Shown here in pieces: positions 1 to 9,914 of a DNA stretch of 64,000 nucleotides. Within the stretch, counting starts at the first letter, position 1. Each line of letters opens with the position of its first letter. This DNA comes from Shewanella sp. Arc9-LZ. GTDB lineage: Bacteria; Pseudomonadota; Gammaproteobacteria; Enterobacterales; Shewanellaceae. The position numbers and the translations under genes were made by a program. Below the pieces are notes generated by a model. It did no database searches, was not told where the DNA came from, and saw only the letters and a list, made by a program, of their open reading frames with translations. The stretch spans positions 1,612,001 to 1,676,000 of the forward strand of contig NZ_CP048031.1 of assembly GCF_010092445.1 (NCBI RefSeq), in the 5' to 3' direction.

Positions 1-60
1 CTAGATAAGGTTGGCGTCATTTTTAATGTGATCGACTTGGTTATATTACCGTGATATCAC

Positions 61-2148
61 TTACAGACTATAACTCACGTTGAGCATGATCATGTGTGCA
101 GTGTAGTCATGCTGTAAATTACCTAAACTCATGACATTCCAAATGGTATCTGGCTCAATATCATTGGCGTCATCATTATCAAGGTATTTTTCCATTTTGT
201 AGTCTATACGCAAGGCCATTTTTTCGGTGGCTTGATATTGTGCATACACATTAATGTTATGCACTTTGGCAAAATAGTCACCGTAATCGCCACTAATACC
301 TTGTCTTACTTGGGTGTTACTGTCTGAGTCTGAGTAGGTATAATCCAAACCTAAGCGCAAACGACTGTCCATTAAATTGTTGTAGCTTAAGCCTGCGCCA
401 ACAACATCGACAGTGTCTTCAATATCGGCTTGCCAAGTCGCTATACTTAAATTGGCGCTGCCAGATTGAGCAGATTTGATGATTTGATGGTTATAAAATG
501 TATTAACATTCATATCGTCATTAATCATGTAGCTCAGATTAATATCGTAGTTTGTGTCTTTTGATTCAGTTAAACCTATTTGCGTATTTGTATAGTCATC
601 ATATGCATAGCGAACCCCAAAATCGACGTTTAAGTTATCAATAGGGCTATGATTAACACGCGCCTCTATTTGAGTGCGGTCACGGTCGGCCAAATAGTAT
701 CGACGTAGCAACGGATTTTGTTCTGCAGATGACGATTCTGATGCTTTATATTCTGAACCATCTCTCTTGCTCAAACTACCTTTAAGCCACATATCCCACA
801 TGTCAAAACTATTGACGCGTAAACGTGCCCAGACGTTATTATCGTCAGTGGTTTCTCTGCCTTGATTACTGCGTTCATCTCGTTTGAAATCATAACCCGC
901 ATCTAGTTTTAAACCATGGTTGATACGATAGTCAGTGGATAATTTAGCGCTATGGGTAGTGAGATCGTATGGCGTGTTATACCGCACTTTGCCGGTAACA
1001 TCGTTAATGCTAATTTGAGTCCATTGTTCGATTTGGGTGTTGTTTTCTCTGTCGTTATAATCATAACTGCCAGTGAGACGCCATGCTCGGCTGAGCTTAG
1101 TCACCGCTTTAAGTGTCATGCCGGTGATATCAACTTTTGCATCAATAGAATCTGCCGGTAATGAATAGCCATAACCTATGCTAGTTAATTGCTGATCTTG
1201 GGTCATTTGGCCCATGAGTAAACGGCCACTTAAGCTGGTAATGGAATCGTTATATTGGCCCATTAGCGAAATAGTATGGGCCTCGTTATCTGGGTCTAGC
1301 GCCATATAACCACGACTTTGCGCCCCAAACGTAGGGTTAAAGGCGCTGTCAAAACCAAGCTGCTGGTGGTTATTGCTAAACACTGAACCATTGTAGTTTA
1401 TGCTGGTAAACCAGTGATCACCACGGAGTTTAATCCCAGCGTTTAAGATGTCGGTGGTGTAATCAACCGGCTCCGCTAACATCATTGACTGGTTGAAAAA
1501 ACTGCCAGAGGCAACTTTGGTTCCGGTTTTCTCTTCACGCTGAAAATTAACGTAGGTTGTGAACAGTGATTCTGTTTGATATTCAAATCCTAGACCGGCA
1601 CGTTCACGTTTAAGCGACAATTCAAATGGGGTTAAACTGCTATAAAGCATTGGCATGTCTGAGCTTGAACCTGCCGTTACCCAATTATCCGCTAAAGTAA
1701 GATTATCGCTGCCGATATTCTGGTAAGGACTTAAGGCATTATTGCTCTGATACGTAGCGATGGAGCGATAACCTAGATTGAGGCGATACAATCCAAGTTT
1801 ACCGACATCTATTTCCATACGGCCATTGTCCATGCCCATATTATTTGCGACGACTTTTGCTTGGTAGCCATTGTCACCTCGATACTTTATATCGGCATCC
1901 ACTTTGCCCGCTGTTTGATTACTGCTATTAAATGCGTTGGCTGATTGAATATCGTCTTCGCTGTTGTAACCAATACCAACCCCGACAGTTCCTGTGGTAC
2001 CTGTTTCGACAGCACAAGCCTTACAATTCCAAGCATCATATTTAATTTTGTCGGTTTTAGCATTGGCTAGGCCATAACCATCAGCCATCAGGCTAAAGCT
2101 GGTACTAGTGAGTAACGCTAAGGTAATGAGGTTCAATTTGGTATTCAT
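61..2148 (-). CDS. mtrB: MtrB outer-membrane beta-barrel of the decaheme conduit
   Basis: A 695-residue MtrB/PioB-family porin that sheathes the MtrA decaheme cytochrome in the outer membrane and docks MtrC outside, so electrons can cross the membrane. A signal peptide covers about residues 1-22. The mature N-terminus carries a CXXC pair (C42, C45; CKAC), the hallmark of MtrB proteins that need it for function. The rest is a series of alternating polar/aromatic beta strands ending in a hydrophobic-plus-L terminus (SYSL), typical of barrels. Length matches S. oneidensis MtrB (697 residues). It is the last gene of mtrCAB and starts 12 bp after mtrA, so co-transcription is expected. Confidence 0.96.
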   Translation of the reverse strand: MNTKLNLITLALLTSTSFSLMADGYGLANAKTDKIKYDAWNCKACAVETGTTGTVGVGIGYNSEDDIQSANAFNSSNQTAGKVDADIKYRGDNGYQAKVVANNMGMDNGRMEIDVGKLGLYRLNLGYRSIATYQSNNALSPYQNIGSDNLTLADNWVTAGSSSDMPMLYSSLTPFELSLKRERAGLGFEYQTESLFTTYVNFQREEKTGTKVASGSFFNQSMMLAEPVDYTTDILNAGIKLRGDHWFTSINYNGSVFSNNHQQLGFDSAFNPTFGAQSRGYMALDPDNEAHTISLMGQYNDSITSLSGRLLMGQMTQDQQLTSIGYGYSLPADSIDAKVDITGMTLKAVTKLSRAWRLTGSYDYNDRENNTQIEQWTQISINDVTGKVRYNTPYDLTTHSAKLSTDYRINHGLKLDAGYDFKRDERSNQGRETTDDNNVWARLRVNSFDMWDMWLKGSLSKRDGSEYKASESSSAEQNPLLRRYYLADRDRTQIEARVNHSPIDNLNVDFGVRYAYDDYTNTQIGLTESKDTNYDINLSYMINDDMNVNTFYNHQIIKSAQSGSANLSIATWQADIEDTVDVVGAGLSYNNLMDSRLRLGLDYTYSDSDSNTQVRQGISGDYGDYFAKVHNINVYAQYQATEKMALRIDYKMEKYLDNDDANDIEPDTIWNVMSLGNLQHDYTAHMIMLNVSYSL

Positions 2149-2160
2149 AATATAATCTCC

Positions 2161-3150
2161 TTAGCGCTGCAGTAACTTACCAGACGGATGGTTTGAACCA
2201 TGCACCTGACTATGACAATTTAAGCAGCTGCGACCACCAGTAAAGGCATTACCATTTACTGTTGAACCCATATCAGTGTTACCTAGATAAGCGTTGCTTG
2301 TGTGATTGTCACTCGCATGACATTGCTGACACAGTTGTGGCGCACGAGTTTTGAGCATTGCATCGTTCACAGAACCGTGTGGATTATGGCAATTGACGCA
2401 ATTTTCGGTGACGGGTGCATGCTCCCACAGCTTTGGGCCGCGTTTCTCAGCGTGACATGAATAACACGTTTCATTGACTGTTGGCTGAACAAGATCTGAA
2501 TCGCTCAAACTGCCATGTGGATTATGACAGTCGCTACAGGTCATTTGATTCCATTTCATTGGATGACTGGTGCGCTTGTTCATGTCAGCTTTTTGTCTGG
2601 TGTGACAAGTGGTACATACTTCGACTTCTGTTTGCTTTGACAGTATTGGGTCATGTTCAGCATGTATGCTATGACAAGATGCACATGCCACATCGGCATT
2701 GGCGTGATGACTACTGTCCCATGCCACGCGTTTGTCGTCGAGATGACAGCTCATACACACACTGTTTTGCTTGTCTGCAGCGAGTGTTGAAGTTGGGCCA
2801 AAGGTAATCATTGGCTCTTTACCACCACGATTATGTGAACCTAGTGGGCCGTGACACGCTTCGCACTGTAATCCAGCCATTGGACTTTTTGATGAATCAA
2901 TTGCGCCATGAGCACCTTTGAATAAATCCATGACCTTTTCTGTTTTTTTATGACACATCAAACAAGTGTCGGCACCCTTTGGTGAGTATTTTCCTTCGGC
3001 GAATTTTTTATCGAGTGTTGCTTCAACTTCTGCCCGTGTCATGCTGGCATCCCACTTTGCCGCCTGTACATGACTCGACATAAACAGCGTCGATGCAGTA
3101 AGGCAGAGCAGGGCTAAAAATAAGGTATTTATTGAATGTGTGGTCTTCAT
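2161..3150 (-). CDS. mtrA: MtrA periplasmic decaheme c-type cytochrome
   Basis: A 329-residue DmsE/MtrA-family cytochrome that takes electrons from periplasmic and inner-membrane donors (CymA branch) and passes them through MtrB to MtrC. Ten CXXCH heme sites are visible, the first at residues 63-67 and the last at 309-313. A Sec signal peptide ends near residue 30 (HVQA-AKW). I chose the ATG at 3150 because an AGGAAG ribosome site precedes it and the signal peptide starts there; the longer reading frame upstream to 3246 adds no plausible signal. It lies between mtrC and mtrB on the same strand. A strong hairpin sits in the mtrC-mtrA gap. Confidence 0.96.
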   Translation of the reverse strand: MKTTHSINTLFLALLCLTASTLFMSSHVQAAKWDASMTRAEVEATLDKKFAEGKYSPKGADTCLMCHKKTEKVMDLFKGAHGAIDSSKSPMAGLQCEACHGPLGSHNRGGKEPMITFGPTSTLAADKQNSVCMSCHLDDKRVAWDSSHHANADVACASCHSIHAEHDPILSKQTEVEVCTTCHTRQKADMNKRTSHPMKWNQMTCSDCHNPHGSLSDSDLVQPTVNETCYSCHAEKRGPKLWEHAPVTENCVNCHNPHGSVNDAMLKTRAPQLCQQCHASDNHTSNAYLGNTDMGSTVNGNAFTGGRSCLNCHSQVHGSNHPSGKLLQR

Positions 3151-3211
3151 AAGTAGACTTCCTAATTTGTCCATTTTGATGATCAACAAGTTGATTACGT
3201 AAGCCATAGCA

Positions 3212-3238
3212 TGAGAGAGAAGCAGGGCTTCTCTCTCA
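3212..3238 (-). other. Perfect intercistronic hairpin between mtrC and mtrA
   Basis: Twelve-base arms (TGAGAGAGAAGC and its exact complement) enclose a 3-nt loop. There is no U-run after it on the minus strand, so it does not look like an intrinsic terminator. Its position between two cistrons suggests an mRNA stability or processing element that could set the MtrC:MtrA ratio; that role is inference. Confidence 0.7.
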
Positions 3239-3247
3239 ATGGACAAA

Positions 3248-5209
3248 TTAAAGCTTCACTTGTGTGTGGTTTTCAATGGTGGGTGCATGGCAGAAGAAAC
3301 AGGTTTCTAACTGCGCAGCATCATTGGCTTCTTGATAGCTACCATTAACAACCGCACCTTGACTTTGTGCATGCTGCGAAATCGTGTCAAAGCCATGACA
3401 AGATGCGCACGTTGCAGTGATAGGTGTTGTATAAAGGCCTTGCGACGTAGCAAGTGCACCTTTAACTTTGAATGTATCAAGATTAAAGTCGTTGTGACAC
3501 TGAGTACAGTCTTTGATAATGCCTTGCTCACTATGAACACTGTGCAATTTCATTTCAATGGCGCCTTGATTAGCACCAGAAGCATAAGTGCCATCTGGCG
3601 TATGACAAGCTACACAACCATCCAAACCTATGGTGACTTCGCCATTAAGCTCACGAGCTAATTGTTCTGACATCACAAAACCAGCATGGTGGCCTTTATG
3701 CAACTCAAAAGTATCTCCATGGCAATTATCACATGAACCAAAATTGACCGAGTCAGTGTGACGATAGCTAGGCGCATTACCAGAGAAAGTGCCTACTGTG
3801 AACTCGGCTTTCATGCTGGTAGTTGCTACGCCGTCGACACAATCAATGGCTTGAATACCATCGTTACACATTTCAAGACCAATAAAGCTAAAGGCGGTAT
3901 CTGTGTCGCCTGCGCCAAATGGCAGTGATGCAATGTTATAGACTAAGTTACCTGATTCAATGACTACATCGGCTTGTAACAGACCCGCTTTGATAAAGTC
4001 CTTGCTGATTTTGGCTAAACCGCTTCCTGGGCTAGGGTTATATCCCATAATTGGGAAGTTAGGTCCGACGTTAGTGATGGTTTCAATTCGTTGAATTTTG
4101 CTGACTAAGCTTGCAGCATCAATGGCCGTACCATTAGCATCTAAAATCGTTACCGATAGGGTAGCTGACTTGTCTTCAGTGCTTGATTTATTAGCCGTTA
4201 GTGTTGCTGTCATGCCGTATAAATCGATAAATGCTTTTTTCTGAGTATACGAAGTTGTGTGTAATTCTTCTGTCCAACTTGCATTATGACAAGCTATACA
4301 ATTTGAATTATCCACTTGTTGCGGATGACCTTGACCCGTTTTAAAGTCAATATCGGTATGGCAACTTGAACAGGCTTCCATGGTTGGAATTCGAGACCAG
4401 TTGTTCGATTCGCTCAGTTGTTCAGAATCAACATGACAAGTGGTGCAATTATCTTGCACTATCGCATGCGCTGCTTCTGCACTCTTGTCCAAGTTGCGGC
4501 CATACATTTTGGCATTGTTATGAACATTATGAATTAAGTGACTGAACTCAACTTGAACCTTGTCTTTTTCAATGGCCATTTCGTTGGTATGGCAAGATGT
4601 ACAGGTTTCTAAATCAGTGTAGCTATGATAAATACTTTCACCCTTTGCATGGCAGGTATTACAAGTAGCGCCACTGACGATGTTTTTAGTGTATTTAGCT
4701 TCAAATCCTTCACCGTCAAAATCTTTGGTAATTTCAGTACGCGGCACTCCGGTAACGCCGTCTTGCAAGGTTGATGCACTTGCAATCACATTGTAACGTT
4801 GGGTTAGCTCTGGGTTAAAGCCTTCAACATTGACGGTAAAACTGTAATTACCGTTACCATGGTCGGTAAAGGCTTTTTCGGAACCAATAAATTGCCATTG
4901 GGCTGAATTACCTGCACCACTTGCGCCAGCTGGAATGAGTTGGACGACTTTTTTAATTTCAAAGTCTTTAAGACCCGCTACAGGGAGATCTTTTTCATTG
5001 GTCGCAAATACTTCAATAGTCGGTTTGCTATCTTGATAAGTGACTTTAGTGATATCTAAGTTTAGCGTTTTAATTGCTTCAGCAGGCTCGCCACCAGGGT
5101 TTCCTGGATTACCAGCTTCACCATCATCGCCTCCGCCACAACCGACCAGTGTCATTGATGCTGACATAGCAAGTAACAATGCCATTTTTGTGTATTTTTT
5201 ATTCATCAT
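3248..5209 (-). CDS. mtrC: MtrC surface decaheme cytochrome (OmcA/MtrC family lipoprotein)
   Basis: A 653-residue outer-membrane decaheme lipoprotein, the extracellular terminal of the MtrCAB conduit; it reduces metals, flavins and electrodes. The lipobox LVGC puts the lipidated cysteine at residue 24. Ten CXXCH motifs run from residue 183 to 637, split into two pentaheme groups by a beta-rich domain, as in the family. Stretches such as NIVQDNC-like and NWSRIPTME segments match my memory of S. oneidensis MtrC, so I prefer MtrC over the paralogue MtrF. I chose the first of two tandem ATGs at 5209, which has an AGGGAA ribosome site. It is 97 bp upstream of mtrA and separated from omcA by a terminator. 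Confidence 0.95.
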   Translation of the reverse strand: MMNKKYTKMALLLAMSASMTLVGCGGGDDGEAGNPGNPGGEPAEAIKTLNLDITKVTYQDSKPTIEVFATNEKDLPVAGLKDFEIKKVVQLIPAGASGAGNSAQWQFIGSEKAFTDHGNGNYSFTVNVEGFNPELTQRYNVIASASTLQDGVTGVPRTEITKDFDGEGFEAKYTKNIVSGATCNTCHAKGESIYHSYTDLETCTSCHTNEMAIEKDKVQVEFSHLIHNVHNNAKMYGRNLDKSAEAAHAIVQDNCTTCHVDSEQLSESNNWSRIPTMEACSSCHTDIDFKTGQGHPQQVDNSNCIACHNASWTEELHTTSYTQKKAFIDLYGMTATLTANKSSTEDKSATLSVTILDANGTAIDAASLVSKIQRIETITNVGPNFPIMGYNPSPGSGLAKISKDFIKAGLLQADVVIESGNLVYNIASLPFGAGDTDTAFSFIGLEMCNDGIQAIDCVDGVATTSMKAEFTVGTFSGNAPSYRHTDSVNFGSCDNCHGDTFELHKGHHAGFVMSEQLARELNGEVTIGLDGCVACHTPDGTYASGANQGAIEMKLHSVHSEQGIIKDCTQCHNDFNLDTFKVKGALATSQGLYTTPITATCASCHGFDTISQHAQSQGAVVNGSYQEANDAAQLETCFFCHAPTIENHTQVKL

Positions 5210-5354
5210 ATTTTCCCTGCAAAGGTCATCCATCTAACTCACTGGCAGTATGTTCTGCAATTATCTTATTCAGTTAAGTTGATGTTGGAATTAATTTTCC
5301 CAACACTAAGATTACGTTACAAACAGCAACTCGTCTTTAAAACGAACGTAATTG

Positions 5355-5370
5355 TGTGATGATGATCAGC
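5355..5370 (-). promoter_or_regulatory. Candidate CRP-type site upstream of mtrC
   Basis: A 16-bp element with one perfect half-site (TGTGA on the plus strand), a 6-bp spacer and an imperfect second half (TCAGC), about 145 bp before the mtrC start. S. oneidensis mtr genes are known to depend on CRP. The assignment here rests on one good half-site only. Confidence 0.3.
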
Positions 5371-5429
5371 CTATTAATAAAGAGGTATGTAAAATGCGCA
5401 GTTTAACGGGGGAGGATTGTTCGGATAAC

Positions 5430-5460
5430 AAAAAGACCTTAGTTATAAACTAAGGTCTTT
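5430..5460 (-). terminator. Intrinsic terminator of omcA
   Basis: Thirteen-base perfect arms (AAAGACCTTAGTT / AACTAAGGTCTTT), 3-nt loop, followed on the minus strand by a short U-run. It lies 37 bp after the omcA stop and suggests that omcA ends its own transcript before mtrCAB. The remaining 220 bp up to mtrC would then hold the mtrC promoter. Confidence 0.85.
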
Positions 5461-5496
5461 GATGGATAAAACGCCAAGGTTGTTTCTTTTTACTGT

Positions 5497-7671
5497 TTAA
5501 AAACCATGTGTTTTAGTGACGCGGTCTACGGTATGACAGGTAGAACATATTTCTGATGCACGATTACGAGCATCGTCCTCACTGATCCCATCAACAATAC
5601 CGCCATTAGATTCAATATGCGACACGGTGGCATCAGTACGATACTTTTGATGACAGCTTAAACATGCTCCAGTATCTGATGACATCCATACATCGGCTCC
5701 AGTATCGATATCGCCATAACGCCATACTCTGTCAGTGGCTCTACCAAGTTGGATCCCATCAGCGGTATGACAGGTTTTACAATCGGTTTTCAACACGGTT
5801 CCAGATTCAACACCGGCATATTTGAGGTAATGACCTTCAGCGCTGTGTGCTTTAAAGGCAAAGCTAGTCGATTTTTTGCCACCAGGGTAAGTATCGTCAT
5901 TTTTAAGTGTCTTATCAGCGGTATGACAGGTTTGGCAATTGACACCATTGTCATAGTGATACACTTCTTGGTTATGGCAACCTTGACAGCTTTCTGTGTT
6001 GATAATGTTTCTACGTGTAGCAGTGGTTTGGCTAGTGTCTATTGCACTTGCAGCCATAACAAAATGGTATGGACTACTTTTAATTTCCACTTTCTGGACA
6101 TCATCAGTACTACAAGCCGTTAGTTTAACTTCCGGTCTGCCGTAGCCACCATGATTAAAACAGGCTGTGACTGCTGACCATAGTTCAAATGTTTTACCCA
6201 CATAATCTGTTGGTAAGGTGATCTTATCCCAAACTAAGGTCCAGCTATTATCTGCGTTGGCGGTACCTTCACTTAATTTAAGACGACGATTACTGTAACT
6301 GGCATCTTGATACGTTGGGTAGTTTTTGTCGCTGTCCCATGCCATAACGATACGGCTACCTTGGTCGATAAATTCTGCTGCAATAACATTAGCTGAAGCA
6401 TCGGTAAATTTAATCGTAGTACTGAATTTCCCATCAGCAGTAACTATTACGTCGCTGAATACGGCGTTCATCGCTTGGGTTTCGTTATAGGCTTTCATCA
6501 CATCGCCATGCGCTTCTTTTGCACTGCGACCATAGCCTTCTTCAACATGGCATGACGTACAATTTGTGCCGACACCAACATGTTGTTGAGACGCTAACTC
6601 TGTGTGACACGCAATACAAGCGGTATCACTTTTATTGGCATTAAACAGCGCGGCATCTTTGGGAGCGTTTGTGCCCTCGACGTGACATGCACTACAATCG
6701 GCAGCAGGTTTTTGCGGATACATCACGTTACCGTAATTATGTACTCCACCACCATAGCCAATCACTTTATAAGGTGCGGCTACATCGCCATCAACAGTGC
6801 TGGTTACGCGGTCTTGGCCTTTATGGATGGCATGGATCATGTAGGTGAAATCAACACTGTTACCGGTTTCAGGATCGCCAGATGTTGCGGTATGACATGA
6901 TGCACAGTTTTCAAGATCGATTCGACGACCGCCGTGCAATGCTAAGCTTTCTGGTTGATGGCAGGTATAACAAGCATTAATCGAGACAACGTCGCGTGAT
7001 GCAATATCTTCGGTTAAGCCAGTAGACGGTTGAAAATCGTAATGAGCATTAGCTGTAATTAACGGCTGTTTTAATTCCAATGTAATGCGCTGGGTGTCAT
7101 CAGCTTGGTAAGTGATGCTTAACGGCTCTATGACTTGAGCAATATTGGTTTGAAATGTGTATGAGTATGAGCCATCTAAATTATCAACTAAGCAATCGGT
7201 ACATTTTGAAGCAGCCTCAACGTCAGCCTGAAATTGTGCTGAAGGAGCAATATTTGTTTCATCAGCAGGGATCCAACTTGCATTAGGTTGCTTGGTTGTA
7301 TTGATATAAGACTGCCATTGATAACCACGGTCGACTTCGACTTTAGCGCCATCGGCACCGACCATTTCAGTAACCGGGGTTAATTGAGCGATACCAAAAC
7401 GAAGGTCATGATCTTTTGTTAGTCCCAATACCGCAACACCATTGGCATTTTTAAGAATAAAGTCAACACTGACTTTTCCATCGACTACGGTTGCATCGGT
7501 AAAGGTCGCTTTTAGGGTTGATGTCGCATCTATGTTTACACCAATAATACCATCTGGCCCATCTTCGCCATTAGTACCATCACTGCCTCCACAACCCGAT
7601 AGCGCTAGAGCAATAAGCCCTGCACTCAATACCGCTTTTGCAGCGGGACTAACTGTTATTGTCTTCATCAT
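5497..7671 (-). CDS. omcA: OmcA surface decaheme cytochrome lipoprotein
   Basis: A 724-residue OmcA/MtrC-family outer-membrane lipoprotein that works beside MtrC as a terminal reductase for iron and manganese oxides. The lipobox LSGC places the acylated cysteine at residue 27, followed by a Gly/Asp-rich linker. Ten CXXCH heme motifs lie between residues 234 and 713. An extra CTDC pair lies at 157-160, outside the heme sites, and might form a disulfide. Length fits S. oneidensis OmcA (735). I chose the first of two tandem ATGs at 7671, preceded by AGGGAA. It is the first gene of the omcA-mtrCAB block; no mtrDEF genes precede it. Confidence 0.94.
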   Translation of the reverse strand: MMKTITVSPAAKAVLSAGLIALALSGCGGSDGTNGEDGPDGIIGVNIDATSTLKATFTDATVVDGKVSVDFILKNANGVAVLGLTKDHDLRFGIAQLTPVTEMVGADGAKVEVDRGYQWQSYINTTKQPNASWIPADETNIAPSAQFQADVEAASKCTDCLVDNLDGSYSYTFQTNIAQVIEPLSITYQADDTQRITLELKQPLITANAHYDFQPSTGLTEDIASRDVVSINACYTCHQPESLALHGGRRIDLENCASCHTATSGDPETGNSVDFTYMIHAIHKGQDRVTSTVDGDVAAPYKVIGYGGGVHNYGNVMYPQKPAADCSACHVEGTNAPKDAALFNANKSDTACIACHTELASQQHVGVGTNCTSCHVEEGYGRSAKEAHGDVMKAYNETQAMNAVFSDVIVTADGKFSTTIKFTDASANVIAAEFIDQGSRIVMAWDSDKNYPTYQDASYSNRRLKLSEGTANADNSWTLVWDKITLPTDYVGKTFELWSAVTACFNHGGYGRPEVKLTACSTDDVQKVEIKSSPYHFVMAASAIDTSQTTATRRNIINTESCQGCHNQEVYHYDNGVNCQTCHTADKTLKNDDTYPGGKKSTSFAFKAHSAEGHYLKYAGVESGTVLKTDCKTCHTADGIQLGRATDRVWRYGDIDTGADVWMSSDTGACLSCHQKYRTDATVSHIESNGGIVDGISEDDARNRASEICSTCHTVDRVTKTHGF

Positions 7672-8193
7672 GTATTCCCTGCATTTTTTGTTATCTCGCA
7701 TTCACTACTGGTTATAAGTGTGCGGATTTTATTCAAATCTAATGTTAGCTAACCTTGGCCACTTACTCATTGAATTATGTCTAGAGTTGTGACTGAGATC
7801 TGACTATTCCTTTATGGGTAACGTTGTTTGATGAAGATTTGCCGGTATTACTGAAATAAATAGGATAGTTCCAAAGTGTTAATACCGTTATTAGCATATT
7901 CTTGAATACGCTAAGTGATGTGAACCTGCATCAGTGACTTGTGCTCGACGTCATAAACGATTATCTCACCACTGTTTTTCTATTTCATCTGGCTATGTAT
8001 TTATGTTCAATAGATTAATGATTCACGTCTGAATTCGTATTATGGGCAACATAAATAGTGTGTTTGGCATACTTGGCTTGTGAATAGATCGATTTATGTC
8101 GGTTAACCCATCCCTTATCCCATCTAGTATTCCCTGTTAAGGTTAAGTATTGCGCAGTTAGGTAGAGGATTGAAAACTTATTAGGATAAAGGC
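7672..8193. other. Gene-free spacer between omcA and the 4.5S RNA gene
   Basis: AT-rich DNA with no supported gene; a 63-codon frame at 8015-8206 looks accidental. It must contain the omcA promoter (minus strand). A weak CRP-like half-site (TGTGA, 6 bp, TCTGA) lies at 7788-7803. Confidence 0.6.
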
Positions 8194-8222
8194 TTGATCC
8201 AGCCAATGGGTTAGGGGATAAT
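8194..8222 (+). promoter_or_regulatory. Sigma-70 promoter of the 4.5S RNA gene
   Basis: TTGATC, a 17-bp spacer and GATAAT, followed by a GC-rich discriminator (CGCCCCG), as in strong stable-RNA promoters. Transcription would start near 8229, leaving a 5' leader of about 40 nt to be removed from the 4.5S precursor. Confidence 0.65.
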
Positions 8223-8270
8223 CGCCCCGTTCTGAGACATAAGCTTTGTATTATATGGTTCAGAAGTCAA

Positions 8271-8381
8271 TGGTGACCCTAGGGTCCCCCCGCAACGATA
8301 ACTTGTGAACTCGGCCAGGCCTGGAAGGGAGCAACCGCAGCAAGTGACTCGTGTGCCGGGGTGTGGCTCTAGGGGAACCTC
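8271..8381 (+). ncRNA. ffs: 4.5S RNA of the signal recognition particle
   Basis: The conserved SRP domain IV hairpin is clear: an asymmetric internal loop, a GGAA tetraloop (CCTGGAAGG) and the AGCAACC side. Flanking CCCGCAACG and CGTGTGCCGGG strands match the bacterial small SRP RNA. The outer ends pair (GGTGACCCTAG with CTAGGGGAACC). The RNA binds Ffh and directs ribosomes making membrane proteins to FtsY. Ends are estimated from the outer helix. A 79-codon minus-strand frame over it is an artefact. Confidence 0.93.
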
Positions 8382-8589
8382 CAATATTCCCCGTATGATT
8401 TTCACCGCATTAATTCCAACAAAGTATTGCAACCAAAATATTTTAACCAAAAAATTCCAATCAAAAAACAGCCGTATTGTATGAATAAATTATTCATGGA
8501 ATTACCATAACCAGTGCTTACTAGAATATATTCATTCAATATCCGGCAAAACATCAGTTAATGGCAAGCATCAGCTAATGCCGGTGAAA

Positions 8590-8892
8590 TTACTGTTGTT
8601 GTTCTGCTGCGATTTCAGCTTCTTCTTTTAAGCGTTTTTGCAAATTTGCTTTGAGGAATTGTCTCGAACGTTCTAGTGCTTCGCTTATCTCTGTTTTCAT
8701 CTGTTTTAATTCTTGATAATTTTCGAAGAAATACGTATCAACTAAATGGCGAATGTACCTGACGGGTAACTGATTCAGCGTGACGCAGCATAAATCCGCT
8801 AAGTATTCTTCTGGCAACTCTTCCATTAGACCTTCATCTCGCAGCATTTCCATTAATAGAACTTCATAATAGTTTCGGATCTCTAATTGCAT
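8590..8892 (-). CDS. ComFB-family (late competence) protein
   Basis: A 100-residue protein matching the ComFB domain: an N-terminal EIRNYYE helix, then an LPEEYLADLCCVTLNQLPVRYIRH core, in which Leu-Pro-Arg-Tyr-Ile-Arg-His is the family signature. The C-terminal third is a charged helix with a run of glutamines. Late-competence ComFB of Bacillus gave the name; in other bacteria some members bind cyclic dinucleotides, which I cannot infer here. It is the last gene of the minus-strand chain that begins at dinG, 80 bp after the HDAC-like gene, and converges on the 4.5S RNA gene. Confidence 0.8.
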   Translation of the reverse strand: MQLEIRNYYEVLLMEMLRDEGLMEELPEEYLADLCCVTLNQLPVRYIRHLVDTYFFENYQELKQMKTEISEALERSRQFLKANLQKRLKEEAEIAAEQQQ

Positions 8893-8972
8893 TATTACGC
8901 TCCATTGAGACAGTTTGTTTTATCGACATATGCTTCAATGTCGAGATGTTTGTTTAATTTAGTGACGCAGTG

Positions 8973-9914
8973 TTATTGGTTTTGCATTGCCTGACACTGT
9001 GGTGACCAGATTTCATTGGCAGCAATTAACAATTGGCTATGTCGAATGGTTAATTCTGCTTCATTACGACTATAGCCTCCCCCTATTACTGCTGCAAGTG
9101 GGATGCTATGCATTTGTGCTATCGATATTACCTGTTTATCTCTAGCGAGAATACCTTGATTCGAAATGGCGAAATATCCAAGGTCATCATGTTGATGAAT
9201 ATCGACCCCAGCATCATAGATGATCAGATCTGGCTGATGGATGCGTATCAAGTAAGGTAATATTTGTTGTATGTATTCAAGATATTGTTTATCGGTACAC
9301 CCTTTATCCAGAGCGATATCGTGATCAGATTGTTGCTTTCTGGACGGGAAATTCTGTGCACAGTGGATCGAGCAACTAATAATATCTGGGCTGCCTTGAG
9401 TGAGTGTCGCGGTTCCATCACCTTGATGAACATCACAATCAAAAATGAGTACCTTATCCGCTTTACCTGAGTCAATGGCTGATCTCGCCGCGATAACTAA
9501 ATCATTGAAAATGCAAAAACCACTGCCAAAATCATAGTGCGCATGATGATAACCACCGGTTAAGTGAACTGCAATTCCATGTTTAAGCGCTAATTCAGCA
9601 CATAAACGGGTACCATTTACGGCGTGTAAGGTGCGGGTGACTAGCGCTGTGCTCCATGGGAAACCAATACGTCTTTGGGCTTTATGGTCTAAGGTGCCAT
9701 TGATAAATTGCTCGACATACTGCGGGCAATGCACTGTATAGAGCGAATCTTTCGATATTGGCGTAGGCGTATGGCGATATTGCTCAAACAACAATTGTTG
9801 TTTGAGCGCGTGCTGGTATAAATTGTGATATTTAGTGGTTGGAAAACGATGGGTGCTAGGTAACGCCAGCTGTGAATAGCTGGCGTGGTAAACAAAAGGG
9901 ATCGACACGGACAT
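8973..9914 (-). CDS. Histone-deacetylase-like amidohydrolase
   Basis: A 313-residue member of the HDAC/acetoin-utilisation/acetylpolyamine amidohydrolase superfamily, Zn-dependent enzymes that remove acetyl groups from lysines or polyamines. The active-site elements are visible: the GGYHHAHYDFGSGFC histidine pair, the zinc-binding DCDVHQGDG motif, a second Asp in YDAGVDIHQHD, and a C-terminal GGGYS with the catalytic-type Tyr. I start at the ATG at 9914, which overlaps the DUF2057 stop codon (TAATG) and fits translational coupling. A start seven codons upstream is possible. The substrate is unknown. Confidence 0.88.
   Translation of the reverse strand: MSVSIPFVYHASYSQLALPSTHRFPTTKYHNLYQHALKQQLLFEQYRHTPTPISKDSLYTVHCPQYVEQFINGTLDHKAQRRIGFPWSTALVTRTLHAVNGTRLCAELALKHGIAVHLTGGYHHAHYDFGSGFCIFNDLVIAARSAIDSGKADKVLIFDCDVHQGDGTATLTQGSPDIISCSIHCAQNFPSRKQQSDHDIALDKGCTDKQYLEYIQQILPYLIRIHQPDLIIYDAGVDIHQHDDLGYFAISNQGILARDKQVISIAQMHSIPLAAVIGGGYSRNEAELTIRHSQLLIAANEIWSPQCQAMQNQ

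Noticed and set aside
8015..8206. 63-codon minus-strand frame in the omcA-ffs gap
   Set aside because: No ribosome site, no recognisable domain, and it overlaps the 4.5S promoter.
8211..8450. 79-codon minus-strand frame
   Set aside because: It lies over the 4.5S RNA gene; base composition follows RNA structure, and there is no protein similarity.
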